DNA of 64,000 bases, from the NCBI GenBank assembly GCA_965202745.1, contig CBDBCB010000019.1:62001-126000 (forward strand), in the 5' to 3' direction. Positions 18,370 through 26,649 of this stretch are shown here, in pieces (positions within the stretch are counted from its first letter, which is position 1; each line of letters begins with the position of its first letter). This DNA is from JACKII01 sp965202745. Lineage in GTDB: Bacteria; Pseudomonadota; Alphaproteobacteria; Bin95. A program made the translations under genes and the position numbers. A model generated the notes under the pieces. The model had not been told where the DNA came from and made no database searches. It worked only from the letters and a program-made list of their open reading frames with translations.

Positions 18370-19394
18370 TGTTCCATCCCGGCTGATCGGATAGCCCCTC
18401 GTCGCTCTGCGTTTTTCATGGCACGCTGTGTTTTGACCGAGGCGCGGGATGGGAGAGCGACATGGTGATCAAGCTTCACAGTCAGGCGACGACGCCACCG
18501 AAGATCAGGGCGGCCATACAGGCCAGTGACGACCCTGCGTGGGTTCTTGCCGAGCGTCACGGGACCACGGAACAGACCGTATGGAAATGGTGCCAGCGTG
18601 CCAGCGTGGAGGATCGCAGCCACACGCCCCATCGCCTTCAGACGACGTTGACGCCAGCGCAGGAAGCTGTCGCGGTGGCCCTCCGCAAGACGCTTTTGGT
18701 CTCGCTGGATGATCTGCTGGCGGTGGTGCGCGAGTTCTTGAACCCGAAGGCCTCCCGCTCTGGCCTTGACCGCTGCTTGCGCCGGCATGGCGTGGGGGCC
18801 CTGCGCGCCCTGAAAGCAGCATCGCCCGGCCAAAGCATAGCGCCTTCAAAGCCTATGAACCCGGTTCCATCCCCATCGACCTGAAATACCTGCCACCGAT
18901 GGCAGATGAGAGCCGCCGCCGTTCCCTCTTCGTGGCCATCGACAGGGCAACGCGTTGGGTTGTTGTCAGGGTCTACAACAGCAAGACAGCGGCCAATGCC
19001 CGGCGCTTCCTGCGCGCCCTGGAGCGCGCCTGCCCGATGCGGATCCGCCCCATACTCCCGGATAATGGAAAAGAGTTCACGGATCGCCTCTTCGGTCTGC
19101 GCCAGCGCGCCGCAACAGGCGCGCATGAATGCGACACGCTGGGCGCCGCCCTCGATATCGATCATCGCCTGACGCCGCCTAGGTCACCTCAGACCAACGG
19201 TATGGTCGAACGGTTCAATGGCCGCATCGAAGAGGTTCTGGAAGCCACGCTGCTTCGCTATGTCTGGCTTTACACCCAGCCGCTGCTGCAATCAGCCCTG
19301 GGCAGCAAGACGCCCTTGCAGGCACTGAAGGGATGGCGAAAACTCAAACTAGAGCTGGTCAGGAAATAGCCATATTACCTTCCTGGATGGGACA
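18370..19394 (+). mobile_element. IS481-family-like insertion sequence
   Basis: The element lies between mtnP and mtnA. Its ends are imperfect inverted repeats: TGTTCCATCCCGG at the left (from 18370) and, read from the other strand, TGTCCCATCCAGG at the right (ending 19394). It holds one broken DDE transposase. The right end is immediately next to the mtnP stop codon. I see no convincing target duplication, so the insertion may be old. Length of about 1.0 kb fits an IS481 element with an internal loss. Confidence 0.75.
18462..19369 (+). pseudogene. IS481-family transposase, frameshifted and internally deleted
   Basis: The N-terminal part (18462 to about 18820) is a helix-turn-helix region (ERHGTTEQTVWKWCQRA). 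The integrase core follows in a second frame: YEPGSIPIDLKYLPPM, FVAIDRATRW (first Asp), ILPDNGKEF (second Asp) and the PQTNGMVERFNGRIEE glutamate region. The frames change near 18815-18830. After NGRIEEVL the usual ten to twelve residues are missing before EATLLRYVWLY, an in-frame deletion. The transposase is therefore likely inactive. Confidence 0.82.
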
Positions 19395-19395
19395 A

Positions 19396-20286
19396 CTAGC
19401 CTCCCAATACGCGGCCGGCGACGGCGTCTAACTTGGCGACGGCTTCCGGATCACGCGCATGCGCTGGTGTGATGATCGCCATATCCAGGGCATTGTGGCA
19501 CCCGGCATGGCACCTATCGGTTCGGCCCGAAAGGTGCGGTACGGTGCTTTGCACCAGGGTTTTAGCTTTCTCCGCGTTCTCGCTCAGCACTTTGATCACT
19601 GCTTCGACGGAGACGTCATCGTGGTCTTCGTGCCAGCAATCATAGTCGGTCACCATGGCGACGGTCGCATAGCAGATCTCTGCCTCGCGGGCCAATTTGG
19701 CTTCCGGCATGTTGGTCATGCCGATAATCGAGCAGCCCCAGGAACGGTAGAGATGGGATTCTGCACGGGTACTGAATTGCGGCCCTTCCATGGTCAGATA
19801 GGTACCGCCCCGGCTTACATCGATCCCGGCATCGTCTGCCCCCTTCTCAATGGCGTCCATCAGGCGGGAGCATGTTGGGTCCGCCATGGAAACGTGGGCA
19901 ACGCAGCCATGGCCGAAAAAGCTTTTCTCCCGGGCAAACGTTCGGTCGATGAACTGGTCTACCAGCACGAACGAGCCGGGCGGCAGATATTCACGCAAGG
20001 AACCAACCGCCGAAAGAGACAAGATTTCCGTCACGCCACAGCGTTTCAGCACATCGATATTGGCACGGAAGTTCAGGCCGGACGGAGGTATGCGATGGCC
20101 CCGGCCATGCCGGGGAAGAAACACCAGTTGCTGGCCGTTCAGTTCGCCAAACAGCACTTCATCAGATGCAACGCCAAAGGGTGAATGCACACGCTGCCAA
20201 CGGACATTATCCAGGCCCGCAATCTCGTAAATGCCGCTGCCGCCAATAATGCCGATAACCGGCGGAGTTCCGTTTTTATCCGTCAT
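19396..20286 (-). CDS. mtnP: S-methyl-5'-thioadenosine phosphorylase
   Basis: MtnP cleaves methylthioadenosine (or 5'-deoxyadenosine) with phosphate to adenine and the sugar-1-phosphate. Family motifs are present: GIIGGSGIYEI near the start, RHGRGHRIPPS (phosphate), NFRANI, TMEGPQFSTRAES (ribose), GMTNMPEAKLAREAEICYA and TDYDCW. I chose ATG 20286 (MTDKNGTPP); an upstream ATG at 20313 adds nine weak residues. The gene is complete at 296 residues. It would be the first gene of mtnP-mtnA-ald2, now separated from mtnA by the IS481-type element. Confidence 0.95.
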   Translation of the reverse strand: MTDKNGTPPVIGIIGGSGIYEIAGLDNVRWQRVHSPFGVASDEVLFGELNGQQLVFLPRHGRGHRIPPSGLNFRANIDVLKRCGVTEILSLSAVGSLREYLPPGSFVLVDQFIDRTFAREKSFFGHGCVAHVSMADPTCSRLMDAIEKGADDAGIDVSRGGTYLTMEGPQFSTRAESHLYRSWGCSIIGMTNMPEAKLAREAEICYATVAMVTDYDCWHEDHDDVSVEAVIKVLSENAEKAKTLVQSTVPHLSGRTDRCHAGCHNALDMAIITPAHARDPEAVAKLDAVAGRVLGG

Positions 20287-20326
20287 CTTTCCGCGACCAT
20301 CCTCCAATAACAAACGTCACAACGAA

Positions 20327-20355
20327 AAAGGGACCGCGTATTCAGCGGCCCCTTT
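20327..20355 (-). terminator. Rho-independent terminator downstream of petABC
   Basis: On the minus strand AAAGGGGCCGC pairs with GCGGTCCCTTT around a seven-base loop (20327-20355), one mismatch, and is followed by a T-rich stretch. It lies just after the cytochrome c1 stop and before mtnP, so it probably ends the petABC transcript. Confidence 0.85.
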
Positions 20356-20380
20356 GTCTTTAAACCAAGCGATCAGACCA

Positions 20381-21151
20381 TCAGTGGTCCACGTCTGACC
20401 AGACTTTCTTTTTCACGAAGTACAGCATCGCGCTCAGGATCAGCAAGAAAGCAACCACTTTCAAGCCGGTCCGCTTGCGCTCTTCCATGTGCGGCTCTGC
20501 GGCAAATGTCAGAAATGTCACCACGTCACGCGCCATCTGGTCGGCTGTGGCTTTGGTACCATCAGAGAATTCCACTAGGTCGTCCGCCAGGGGCGGCACC
20601 ATGGCAATCTGATGACCGGGGAAGGCGGTGTTGTAATACATGCCTTCATTCATGGTCACGTCCGCCGGGGCTTCGTGGTAGCCCGTCAGCAACGCATAGA
20701 GGTAGTTCGAGCCGTTCGCGCGCGCCTTCGCCATCAGCGAAAGGTCGGGCGGATAAGCACCACCATTGCTGGCCCGCGCTTCCTTTTCATTCTTGAACGG
20801 CGCGGGGAAGCGGTCCGATGGCAGGCGCGGAACGGAAATTTCCTCGCCGTCGTCATTGGTTGCGGTTTTTTCTGCCGTAGCAGCCAAAGCCTTAACCGTC
20901 GCTTCCGGCAGACCGATGCCTTCCAAGTAGCGGTAGGACATCAGGTTCATGGAATGGCAACCAGCGCAGACATCTTTGTAGACCTGGTAGCCGCGCTGGG
21001 CGCTGGCTTGGTCAAAAGTTCCGAAGATGCCGCTGAAAGACCAATCCTGGCTTTCGATGTGGACACCACCGCCGGCGGCCTGAGCTGCCGGTGCGGCGAG
21101 CGTCAGAGCGGCCGCGGCAAGCGCGGTTTGTGCAAAACGAAGCATCCGCAT
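20381..21151 (-). CDS. petC: Cytochrome c1 of the bc1 complex
   Basis: Cytochrome c1 passes electrons from the Rieske protein to cytochrome c. A signal peptide is at residues 1-25 (ending AAQAAG), the haem attachment site CAGCH at 62-66, and an axial methionine region in FPGHQIAMVPPL. A C-terminal membrane anchor (about 233-250, VVAFLLILSAMLYFV) precedes KKKVWSDVDH. Length of 256 is normal. It is the third gene of petA-petB-petC on the minus strand; its start shares one base with the end of petB. Confidence 0.96.
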   Translation of the reverse strand: MRMLRFAQTALAAAALTLAAPAAQAAGGGVHIESQDWSFSGIFGTFDQASAQRGYQVYKDVCAGCHSMNLMSYRYLEGIGLPEATVKALAATAEKTATNDDGEEISVPRLPSDRFPAPFKNEKEARASNGGAYPPDLSLMAKARANGSNYLYALLTGYHEAPADVTMNEGMYYNTAFPGHQIAMVPPLADDLVEFSDGTKATADQMARDVVTFLTFAAEPHMEERKRTGLKVVAFLLILSAMLYFVKKKVWSDVDH

Positions 21152-22440
21152 CAGGCCTTCTCCATCGGCTTTGCTGCCGCGGCAGCCGCACCGCCGTTAC
21201 CGCCACCCAGAACGGATTCTGCGATGCTGGCCGGGGGTTGTTTCGGTTTTTCAAACAATCCCAGGTACGGGATGATGATCAGGAAGTAAGCGAAGTAGAA
21301 GACAGTCGCCAGACGGCTCCAGATCACGAACTCCATGCCCAGCCAGACAGCGTCTGGATCGTTTGCACCGCACCAGCCTAGCAGGATGCAATTGGTGCCA
21401 AAAACCCAGAAGAACCACTTGCTGATCGGACGGAACCGCATAGAGCGGACCGGCGACCGGTCGAGCCAAGGCAGGATGAACAGCATCGCAATGGCGCCGA
21501 ACATGCCCAGCACGCCCATCAGCTTATCCGGGATCGCGCGCAGGATCGCGTAGAATGGCAGGAAGTACCATTCCGGCACGATGTGCGGCGGCGTTTGAAG
21601 CGGGTTAGCTTCGATATAGTTGTCAGCATGCCCCATATAGTCTGGCGCAAAGAACACCACGGCCGCGAACACGGTCAGGAACACGGCAACGCCGAAATAA
21701 TCCTTCACGGTGTAGTACGGCGCAAACGGGATCGTGTCCTGTGGGCCCTTGGTATCGATGCCGAGCGGGTTGTTCGAACCATGGGTGTGCAGTGCCACGA
21801 TGTGCAGGAACACAACGCCAAAGATCACGAACGGCAGCAGGAAGTGCAGCACGAAGAAGCGGTTGAGCGTCGGGTTATCAACCGAGAAGCCGCCCCACAG
21901 CAGGATCACCAGGTCCTCACCCACCAAGGGGATGGCGGAGAACAGATTGGTAATCACCTTGGCACCCCAGAAGCTCATCTGGCCCCAAGGCAGCACGTAG
22001 CCCATGAACGCGGTGCCCATCATCAACAGCAGGATGAGGACGCCGAGAATCCACAGCAGCTCACGCGGCGACTTATAGGAGCCGTAGTAGAGACCGCGGA
22101 AGATGTGGATGAAGACCACGATGAAGAAGAAGCTCGCGCCGTTCATGTGAACGAAGCGGATCGCCCAGCCAAAGTTGACGTCACGCATAATGCGCTCAAC
22201 GCTGGCAAAGGCGTGATCGACATGCGGGGTATAGTGCATGGCGAGCACCAGGCCCGTCGCGATCATCAGCACCAGGCAAAACCCGGCCAGCGAACCGAAG
22301 TTCCACCAGTAGTTCAGGTTCTTCGGCGTGGGATAATCCACGGTCGAATGATTCATCAGGGAGATAACCGGCAGGCGGTGATCAACCCATTTCAGCAACG
22401 GATTGGTAATTTCCGTATGCGGCGTCTGATTGTCAGCCAT
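21151..22440 (-). CDS. petB: Cytochrome b of the bc1 complex
   Basis: Cytochrome b is the membrane core of the bc1 complex, holding both b haems and the quinol and quinone sites. Haem histidines are in HMNGASFFFIVVFIH and VFLHIVALHTHGSNNP, and the quinol-site motif is PEWYFLP. Eight or more membrane segments are evident over 429 residues. The C-terminal tail is alanine-rich (GGNGGAAAAAAKPMEKA). The gene is flanked by petA six bases upstream and petC immediately downstream. Confidence 0.97.
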   Translation of the reverse strand: MADNQTPHTEITNPLLKWVDHRLPVISLMNHSTVDYPTPKNLNYWWNFGSLAGFCLVLMIATGLVLAMHYTPHVDHAFASVERIMRDVNFGWAIRFVHMNGASFFFIVVFIHIFRGLYYGSYKSPRELLWILGVLILLLMMGTAFMGYVLPWGQMSFWGAKVITNLFSAIPLVGEDLVILLWGGFSVDNPTLNRFFVLHFLLPFVIFGVVFLHIVALHTHGSNNPLGIDTKGPQDTIPFAPYYTVKDYFGVAVFLTVFAAVVFFAPDYMGHADNYIEANPLQTPPHIVPEWYFLPFYAILRAIPDKLMGVLGMFGAIAMLFILPWLDRSPVRSMRFRPISKWFFWVFGTNCILLGWCGANDPDAVWLGMEFVIWSRLATVFYFAYFLIIIPYLGLFEKPKQPPASIAESVLGGGNGGAAAAAAKPMEKA

Positions 22441-22445
22441 CGCGC

Positions 22446-22997
22446 TTACCCGATCTTCACAAGAGTGTCGGAGACGAACTCATAAGGCGGCACGGGCAGA
22501 TTGCTCGGCGCCGGCCCTTTGCGAATGCGTCCGGAGGAATCGTAGTGCGAACCGTGGCATGGGCAGAACCAGCCGTCATAGTCGCCTTTTTTGTCCGAAA
22601 CCTTCTGACCGAGCGGAATGCAGCCGAGATGCGTGCAGACACCGACCAGAACAAGCCATTCCGGCTTTTGGACGCGATCGCCATCAGCGGCCGGATCGGG
22701 CAGGTCGTTCAGGGCAACACCTTGCGCTTCCTCGATTTCCTTTGCCGTACGGTGCCGGATAAACACCGGCGTTCCGCGCCACATCACTGTGACGGCTGAG
22801 CCTTCGGCAATTGGGCCGATATCGACCTCAATCTCAGAGACCGCCAGCGCATCTGCCGCCGGGTTCAATGAGTCGACCAACGGCCAAATCGCTGCGCCTG
22901 CGGCAACGGCTGCCATGCCGCCCGCTGCCATCATCAGAAAATCACGCCGGGTCCCGTCGTGTTCGCCGTGGCTGGATCCGTGTACGGCTTCCGCCAT
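22446..22997 (-). CDS. petA: Rieske iron-sulfur protein of the bc1 complex
   Basis: This protein carries the [2Fe-2S] cluster of the bc1 complex; ligands are in CTHLGC and CPCHGSH, with a proline-loop-like segment after them. A twin-arginine-type membrane anchor at the N-terminus reads TRRDFLMMAAGGMAAVAAGAAIW. I chose ATG 22997 (MAEAVHG) because a good ribosome site (GAAGGAA) lies in front; an ATG six codons upstream is possible. The protein is complete at 183 residues. Confidence 0.96.
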   Translation of the reverse strand: MAEAVHGSSHGEHDGTRRDFLMMAAGGMAAVAAGAAIWPLVDSLNPAADALAVSEIEVDIGPIAEGSAVTVMWRGTPVFIRHRTAKEIEEAQGVALNDLPDPAADGDRVQKPEWLVLVGVCTHLGCIPLGQKVSDKKGDYDGWFCPCHGSHYDSSGRIRKGPAPSNLPVPPYEFVSDTLVKIG

Positions 22998-23089
22998 CGT
23001 AGTTCCTTCTCTCACAGAAAGACATTCGCTTAGTGCACCGGTCTAAACGAGAATGAGCCCGCACTCAAAAGTGCGCCCGGTCGCAAGCG

Positions 23090-24149
23090 TCAATCCGCCA
23101 CAGAATTGCCGACCCTCGGACGGCCAATCAAAAGCACGATTAACGCCCCGGCCAAACCGCTTATCGCGCCGACCAAAATTGGTAGATCATAAAATTGGTA
23201 TAGATCGAATGCCCGGCCTGCCAGCGACGATCCCACCAGCGTTCCAAAGGCCACACTCGTATAGAGCCATCCGATGATGCTGGAAAGGCGCTTCATACCG
23301 AAATAGTCGGCACTGACCGCAGGCGCAGTGCCGACGAAGCCACCATAACAAAAAGGCCATAGACCACGGCGAACAGGTAGAGCACCTCCAACGAACCGGC
23401 CCAAAGCCAGACCAGATCCATGAGTCCGACGCCCGCATACATCATGACCAGCGCATTGCGGCGGCCGATCTTGTCGGCAAAGCCTGCCAGGACAAAACGC
23501 CCAAGCGTGCTGCCGGTCAACGAACTGCCGCCAGCCGCCCTGCCCTGCCCTGCTTGTGCGAAGGCGGGTCGTCGATTTGGGTTGCGGCAGCCAGGCCGAG
23601 GGTCAGGACAGTTACGCCCAACACCAGGTAGGCAAAGCGCCAGCCGTCATAGGCAATCAGCTCTGCCGCTATCGGTGGCCCAATGAGGGTGCCAACACCG
23701 ATTCCCGCAACCGCGAACCCGCCAGCCATGCCGCGCCGGACCACAAACCAGCGCTGCACTGCCCCGACCGACGGCACATAGGCAAAGCCGATGCCAATGC
23801 CGATACCCAGGCCAAATGCCAGGTAGGCCTGCGAAAGAGAGGACGCATAGCTGCCAGCGATCAATCCTGCGCCCAGCAGAGCCGTGCCGAGCAGCACCAC
23901 GATGCGGGTACCGAACTTGTCGGCCAGCGCGCCACTGACTGCGCCCCACGAAAAGTACAGAAATCCCGCAATGCCGAACATTAGGGAAATATCTTCGCGG
24001 CTAGCTTGAAACTCGGCTTCCAGAGCCGGAAAAAATGCGGTGAAGGAATAGGCCGCCCCGAACCCCAGCACCAGAAACATAAAGGTTCCGGCCACCACCA
24101 CCCACCCGCAGGCACTGTCGGTTTCAGATTGCAAAGAAGCTGAAGTCAT
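23090..24149 (-). pseudogene. MFS transporter (OFA/MCT-like), deleted and frameshifted
   Basis: The N-terminal half (24149 to about 23525) has about six membrane segments and reads MTSASLQSETDSACGWVVVA through ATQIDDPPSHKQG. The next frame resumes at GSTLGRFVLAGFADKIGRR, so roughly 60 residues between the two halves seem lost. A further frameshift near 23340 leads to YGGFVGTAPAVSADYFG and the final segments ending PRVGNSVAD. Intact relatives are monocarboxylate/oxalate-type 12-helix permeases of about 410 residues. This gene is almost certainly dead. Confidence 0.82.
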
Positions 24150-24243
24150 ATCGGGGGATTTGCCGCGTTCGGGATCAGAACAGCATAGTGCGGCATCGCC
24201 AACCCTGCTATACGCACCACAATAACATCAACGGATCGGTCTG

Positions 24244-24789
24244 ATGAAGCGTGGCACCCTGTTTCTGGTTGTTGGCCCCAGCGGTGCCGGCAAGGATACG
24301 CTGCTGGATGCAGCGCGTGCGCATCTGCTCGGCGACCAGCGCTATTTCTTCCCGGCCAAAATCATCACCCGCCCTGCCGACGCCGGTGGCGAAGCGCATG
24401 CCGCGGCAACAACAGCGGGGTTTGCTGCACTGTCGGAGGCAGGCGCGTTGCTGCTGGAATGGTCGGCGCACGGCCTGTCTTACGGCGTGCCAGCCGCGGC
24501 GGACGAGGCGTTGGCCAGCGGCCGGCATGTGGTCGTCAACGTCTCGCGCGGGGTGTTGAATGAGGCGCGCCAGCGCCTGCAACCCGTCCGGATTATTTCA
24601 GTCGAAGTGCCTGCTGATATTCTGCGCGCCCGCCTGGCAGAGCGTGGGCGCGAAACCGCGGCAGATATTGAGCAAAGACTGGCGCGGGCGGCGGCTTTTA
24701 CGGTTGATGGACCGGACGTAATAACCATCAGCAACGACGCAACCGTCGCTGAAGCATTGGCGCGGTTTCTTCAGGCCTTAAGCATCTAA
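24244..24789 (+). CDS. phnN: Ribose 1,5-bisphosphate phosphokinase PhnN
   Basis: PhnN phosphorylates ribose 1,5-bisphosphate to PRPP, the last step of the phosphonate C-P lyase route. The P-loop GPSGAGKDT is at residues 11-19, followed by the guanylate-kinase-like ITRPAD and EWSAHGLSYGVP segments and the RLAERGRE lid. Length of 181 is normal. No other phn genes are in the window, so it may act in PRPP supply or serve phn genes elsewhere. Its end overlaps the convergent Trm112-like gene by 12 bases. Confidence 0.9.
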   Translation: MKRGTLFLVVGPSGAGKDTLLDAARAHLLGDQRYFFPAKIITRPADAGGEAHAAATTAGFAALSEAGALLLEWSAHGLSYGVPAAADEALASGRHVVVNVSRGVLNEARQRLQPVRIISVEVPADILRARLAERGRETAADIEQRLARAAAFTVDGPDVITISNDATVAEALARFLQALSI

Positions 24790-24954
24790 CTTGCGGGCTT
24801 CATCAACCAGCATGATCGGGATGCCGTCGCGGATGGGAAAGGCCAGCCGGGCGGCTTCGCTGACCAGTTCCTGGTTGGTGCGGTCGTAGCTTAGGCGGGA
24901 CTTGGTTACCGGACAGACCAGCATTTCCAACAGCCGCGGATCGAGTTCGCTCAT
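24778..24954 (-). CDS. Trm112-family small zinc-ribbon-like protein
   Basis: A 58-residue protein starts MSELDPRLLEMLVCPVTKSR and contains AARLAFPIRDGIPIMLVDEA, the typical Trm112/UPF0434 pattern. Relatives activate methyltransferases. Only one cysteine is seen, as is common in this bacterial branch. The gene is the last of a minus-strand run with the LON-domain gene and cnoX, an arrangement familiar in alphaproteobacteria; it overlaps the convergent phnN end. Confidence 0.88.
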   Translation of the reverse strand: MSELDPRLLEMLVCPVTKSRLSYDRTNQELVSEAARLAFPIRDGIPIMLVDEARKLDA

Positions 24955-24981
24955 GGGCTCTAAACCTTGGTGAATCGCGCC

Positions 24982-25614
24982 TTAATGAATTGCAGAAGGG
25001 CTAGTGCTGCCCACGTCCATCTCGCACAGCGCCACCATGAGGGCGGCCCGGTCGGCAACAGTTGTCGCCTCCAGCAACGCCTGCTTTTCCTGAGGCCCGA
25101 AGGGACAGGCTGCCGAAAGCGCGTTAACCAGCGCCTCGTCGGACGCTTTTTGGGTGTCATCCCAGTTCGCCTGCAGATTGCGGCGCTCCAGATAGCCTTT
25201 CAGCGCCGCCAATAGGGCGTCCCGCTCTATTTCCTCCGAGAAGGGCCGCAGATCGCTCTTAAAGGGCGTGTAGTCCGCCTCTACCCGGCGGTAGCCGTCC
25301 TTCAATGTCAGTTCCTGGGCGATGCGCAGACGTATCTGGCCCTTCAGGACGATGTTGAGACGGCCGTCGGGCATTTCCTCCGATTTGATGATTTTTCCCA
25401 GACAGGCGACCGGATACACTGGCGGGTTCATAGGGTCATCGCCCTGGCCGCTCGGCTGGACCATGGCAATAAAGCCGCCGCCGTCCACGGCGTCACGGAT
25501 CATGGCCCGGTAACGCGGCTCGAAAATGTGCAACGGCAGGGGCGAGCGTGGCAGCAACAGAACGCCGCTTAGGGGAAAGATCGGGACAATTGCCGGTAAC
25601 GGCTCGTCGGTCAT
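24982..25614 (-). CDS. LON peptidase substrate-binding-domain protein
   Basis: The protein has the N-terminal substrate-binding (LAN/PUA-like) domain of Lon but no ATPase or protease domain. It starts MTDEPLPAIVPIFPLSGVLLLP at 25614, with PLPLHIFEPRYRAM as the family hallmark. The frame is open further upstream but overlaps cnoX, so the start at 25614, 12 bases after cnoX, is preferred. The 210-residue length is typical. Its position between cnoX and the Trm112 gene suggests a co-transcribed protein-quality unit; the exact role is unknown. Confidence 0.88.
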   Translation of the reverse strand: MTDEPLPAIVPIFPLSGVLLLPRSPLPLHIFEPRYRAMIRDAVDGGGFIAMVQPSGQGDDPMNPPVYPVACLGKIIKSEEMPDGRLNIVLKGQIRLRIAQELTLKDGYRRVEADYTPFKSDLRPFSEEIERDALLAALKGYLERRNLQANWDDTQKASDEALVNALSAACPFGPQEKQALLEATTVADRAALMVALCEMDVGSTSPSAIH

Positions 25615-25625
25615 CGCGCCGCTGC

Positions 25626-26525
25626 CTAACTGAACATCAGGGACGAGAGTTTGCGGCGCGTCTGGACCGTCAGCTTGTCGGTTGATCCCCAGGCCTCGAA
25701 GCACTTCACCAGCTGCTTGCGCGCTCCGTCATCGTCCCAGGTGCGGTCGCGCTTGACGATTTCCAGCAGGTGCTCGGCGCATTCGCCATTGCTCTTGGCA
25801 CCGAACAGGGCAATCGCAAGGTCAAACCGTGCCTGATGGTCATCAGCATCGGCTTCAACCTGGGCCTGCAGGTCAGCCAAGTCGCCGACGTCGCCAGATT
25901 GTTCCGCCAATTCAACGGCACTGATGGCGCCGGCAACGAACGGATCATTGCGCACATTGGCCGGCAAGGTATCGATCAGTCCGCGGGCGTCCGTAACCTG
26001 GCCAGCCGCGACACATGCCAGGGCCAGACCGGCCTTGGCGATATGGTTCTCCGGCTCGTGCTGCATAACCTGCCCGAAAATCGCGCCGGCGGTTTCGGCA
26101 TCGCCCTGCTCGAGTGCTTCCTGGCCTTGCTTGATCGCCTCCTCAATCGGCGAATCGACGGAGCCGCCCACCAGCTTCTCGACGAAGGTTTTCACCTGGC
26201 TTTCGGGCAGCGCGCCCATAAAGCCATCGACCGGGCGGCCATCCTTGAAAGCAAAGACCGCCGGAATGGATTGGATGCGCAACTGCTGGGCCACCGCCGG
26301 GCTCTGGTCAATATCGACCTTTACCAGCTTGACCTTGCCGCCTGCACCCGTGACCACTTTCTCGACGATCGGGCCGAGTTGCTTGCATGGGCCACACCAT
26401 GGTGCCCAGAAGTCGACGATCACCGGCACTTCATTTGAGGCCTCAATCACGTCGGCCATGAAGGTCGCGTCGGTACTATCTTTGATAAGGTCGCCCGCAA
26501 CCGGGCCATTGCCTGCGTCAAGCAT
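25626..26525 (-). CDS. cnoX: Thioredoxin-TPR co-chaperone CnoX (YbbN)
   Basis: This protein has an N-terminal thioredoxin domain with the active-site motif WCGPC (C44 and C47 from the chosen start) and a C-terminal TPR-like region that ends in the family pattern RRKLSSLMF. CnoX proteins hold oxidised substrates and hand them to chaperones. The intact CXXC suggests redox activity, unlike the E. coli protein. The start MLDAGNGP at 26525 has GAGGA about seven bases before. Length of 299 is normal. Confidence 0.92.
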   Translation of the reverse strand: MLDAGNGPVAGDLIKDSTDATFMADVIEASNEVPVIVDFWAPWCGPCKQLGPIVEKVVTGAGGKVKLVKVDIDQSPAVAQQLRIQSIPAVFAFKDGRPVDGFMGALPESQVKTFVEKLVGGSVDSPIEEAIKQGQEALEQGDAETAGAIFGQVMQHEPENHIAKAGLALACVAAGQVTDARGLIDTLPANVRNDPFVAGAISAVELAEQSGDVGDLADLQAQVEADADDHQARFDLAIALFGAKSNGECAEHLLEIVKRDRTWDDDGARKQLVKCFEAWGSTDKLTVQTRRKLSSLMFS

Positions 26526-26649
26526 GAGATGTCCTCGAACCTGTTTGCCGGTTCTCACGTCAAAAAGAATCTACTCGCAACATGGCGAGACACCAGCGCC
26601 TGTGCAAGCTTTCTGCTTGCGCTGCGGCAGCCAAGCCTATCTGCGCCAC

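Noticed and set aside
18370..19394. A target-site duplication around the IS481-type element
   Set aside because: Left flank GTCTAAG and right flank ACTAGCC share only CTA, which is not convincing.
20504..22485. Long plus-strand frames opposite petB and petC
   Set aside because: They are GC-driven antisense shadows of clearly conserved bc1 genes.
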